A stretch of 64,000 nt of DNA from positions 1 through 64,000 of the forward strand of contig NZ_JAOUSF010000002.1 of the NCBI RefSeq assembly GCF_025660475.1, given 5' to 3'. The notes beneath the pieces are model-generated. The model was not told the DNA's origin and did no database searches. It worked only from the letters and a program-made list of their open reading frames with translations. Both the position numbers and the translations under genes were made by a program. Positions 62,821-64,000 of the stretch are shown here, one piece after another (position 1 is the stretch's first letter; every line of letters begins with the position of its first letter). The DNA comes from Perspicuibacillus lycopersici (GTDB lineage Bacteria > Bacillota > Bacilli > Bacillales > Caldibacillaceae).

Positions 62821-63984
62821 TTAAGCAAATGCTTTTTCTTCATTTTGGAAAAATGATTTCATTGCATGAAAGACATCGGATTTTTGCTTTAAAATAAAAT
62901 AGCGGAACCGTTCGTCTTTAATATTTTTATAGGCAGACATTAGAGTGGAGTGACGATTATATTGATTTACCTCTCCATAGCAAAACATATTGGATAACTC
63001 CATTAATTCCTCCACTAATTTTAAACAGCGGATATTATCTGAGGTTAAATTATCTCCATCTGAAAAATGAAATGGGTAAATATTAAACTGGCTAGGGGAA
63101 TATTTTGTATCGATAAGCTCTAATGCTTTTCGGTAAGCAGATGAACAAATGGTACCACCACTTTCCCCTTTAGAGAAAAATTCATTTTCTGTAACGACTT
63201 TTGCCTCCGTATGATGAGCAATGAATTCAATCTCTACTTTCTCGTATTTTGTTCGGAGAAATCTGGTCATCCAGAAGAAAAAGCTTCGTGCCATATATTT
63301 TTCCCAAATTCCCATCGATCCGCTCGTATCCATCATCGCAAGAATGACAGCCTTTGATTCATGCTTGATTTTTTCATTCCACGTTTTAAATTTTAAATCC
63401 TCAGGAAAAATTGGGTGAAAGCTTGGTTTTCCTTTCATGGCATTTCGTTTAAATGCTGTCATCATCGTCCGTTTTTTATCAATATTTCCCATTAATCCAG
63501 TTTTTCTAATGTCATTAAACTCGATATCTTCAATAATTAAATCATGCTCATCTTTTCTTTGTAAATTAGGTAATTCCAACTCTTTAAATAACGCTTCCTC
63601 TAATTCTGAAAAGGATACTTCTGCTTCGTAGAAATCCTCCCCTGGTTGATCTCCTGCTCCTTGACCACTACCTTGCCCCTTTTCCCCGGAGCCATCCCTT
63701 GCCACTACATCGCCAACTTGACTGTCTCCATCACCTTGACCAACATGTTTATTTTTATCATAGTTATAGCGAATTTTATATTCATCTAATGAACGAATTG
63801 GTATTTTTATGACTTCTTTTCCATTCGATAAAATGATATTTTCTTCCGTTATTAAATCCGGTAAATTCTTTTTTATAGCCTCTTGCACCTTTTCTTTATG
63901 CCTTTGCTGGTCGTCATGGCCTTTCCGATGGAGGGACCAATCTTCCTGTGATATTGTAAATTGCTGTTTATCTAATTGACTCAT
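62821..63984 (-). CDS. yhbH: Sporulation protein YhbH (DUF444)
   Basis: 387 residues with the DUF444 pattern: a charged N-terminus, a Gly/Asp-rich linker (~85-120, [13 protein letters not shown]), and a C-terminal von Willebrand A-like domain with the metal-site motif MMDTSGSMG (~216-224). It is close in length to B. subtilis YhbH (392), a protein of the sporulating cell of unclear mechanism that is encoded near the PrkA kinase in many bacteria. GAGGGGTG lies at the window edge just before the ATG. The gene is complete; upstream partners would be outside the window. Confidence 0.92.
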   Translation of the reverse strand: MSQLDKQQFTISQEDWSLHRKGHDDQQRHKEKVQEAIKKNLPDLITEENIILSNGKEVIKIPIRSLDEYKIRYNYDKNKHVGQGDGDSQVGDVVARDGSGEKGQGSGQGAGDQPGEDFYEAEVSFSELEEALFKELELPNLQRKDEHDLIIEDIEFNDIRKTGLMGNIDKKRTMMTAFKRNAMKGKPSFHPIFPEDLKFKTWNEKIKHESKAVILAMMDTSGSMGIWEKYMARSFFFWMTRFLRTKYEKVEIEFIAHHTEAKVVTENEFFSKGESGGTICSSAYRKALELIDTKYSPSQFNIYPFHFSDGDNLTSDNIRCLKLVEELMELSNMFCYGEVNQYNRHSTLMSAYKNIKDERFRYFILKQKSDVFHAMKSFFQNEEKAFA

Positions 63985-64000
63985 ACGCTACACACCCCTC

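Overview
The window looks like chromosomal DNA of a low-GC, spore-forming Bacillaceae, probably a salt- or alkali-tolerant relative of Oceanobacillus, Virgibacillus or Bacillus. The evidence is AT-rich intergenic DNA, strong AGGAGG-type ribosome binding sites, a CwlC-like mother-cell amidase, KapB, YhbH, a seven-gene Mrp antiporter and a YukE/EssC-type (T7b) secretion system. From memory, the order yugO / pgi / yugJ / yuzA / yugI / yugF / patB / kapB / yuxO / mrp / yuk is a long stretch of synteny with Bacillus subtilis. No phage, transposase, integrase or CRISPR array was seen.

Layout. 1-0.5 kb: the 5' end of a 16S rRNA gene on the minus strand with two tandem promoters. 0.5-12.3 kb: an EamA transporter, MgtC, a CwlC-type amidase, tRNA-Ala(GGC), an MMPL exporter under a TetR repressor with three visible operators, a FUSC membrane protein, two small membrane proteins and a TetM-like GTPase. 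12.4-16.4 kb: a secreted, LPDTA-anchored 5'-nucleotidase and an M19 dipeptidase, separated by a 52-bp tandem array. 16.6-31.4 kb: the yug-like segment with a K+ channel, pgi, alcohol dehydrogenase, DUF378, rocD, GSP13, YugF, PatB, PpiB, AsnO, KapB, an MFS pump and a YuxO-like thioesterase. 31.4-37.2 kb: mrpABCDEFG. 38.4-39.0 kb: a second 52-bp array. 39-51.9 kb: the type VII operon. 52.4-64 kb: DUF5658, enoyl-CoA hydratase, purine permease, L-LDH, two methyltransferases flanking HelD, an MFS pump with an attenuator-like leader, and YhbH.

Two signals stand out. First, the type VII operon opens with three genes that read as an effector-immunity cassette: a lipoprotein, a protein with an N-terminal GHSLGG lipase domain and a C-terminal helical domain, and a 107-residue helical partner. 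They are followed by EsxA, EsaB, EssB, EssC, EsaA and EssA. The lipase has the reversed domain order reported for the S. aureus effector TslA. Second, two arrays 23 kb apart have exactly the same 52-bp period without indels and clearly related units. Each lies immediately 3' of a minus-strand gene in the same orientation, and each unit carries a short dyad. At array 1 an intrinsic terminator lies beyond the repeats, so the array is probably transcribed as a 3' UTR.

A third, smaller theme is a family of palindromic intergenic elements. One 358-bp copy and one 62-bp deletion derivative share the terminal inverted repeat GGCTGTTTTC, and there are degenerate relatives. All functional assignments were made by reading the sequence without database searches. 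The 52-bp arrays, the cassette assignment and the small ORFs are the least certain parts.
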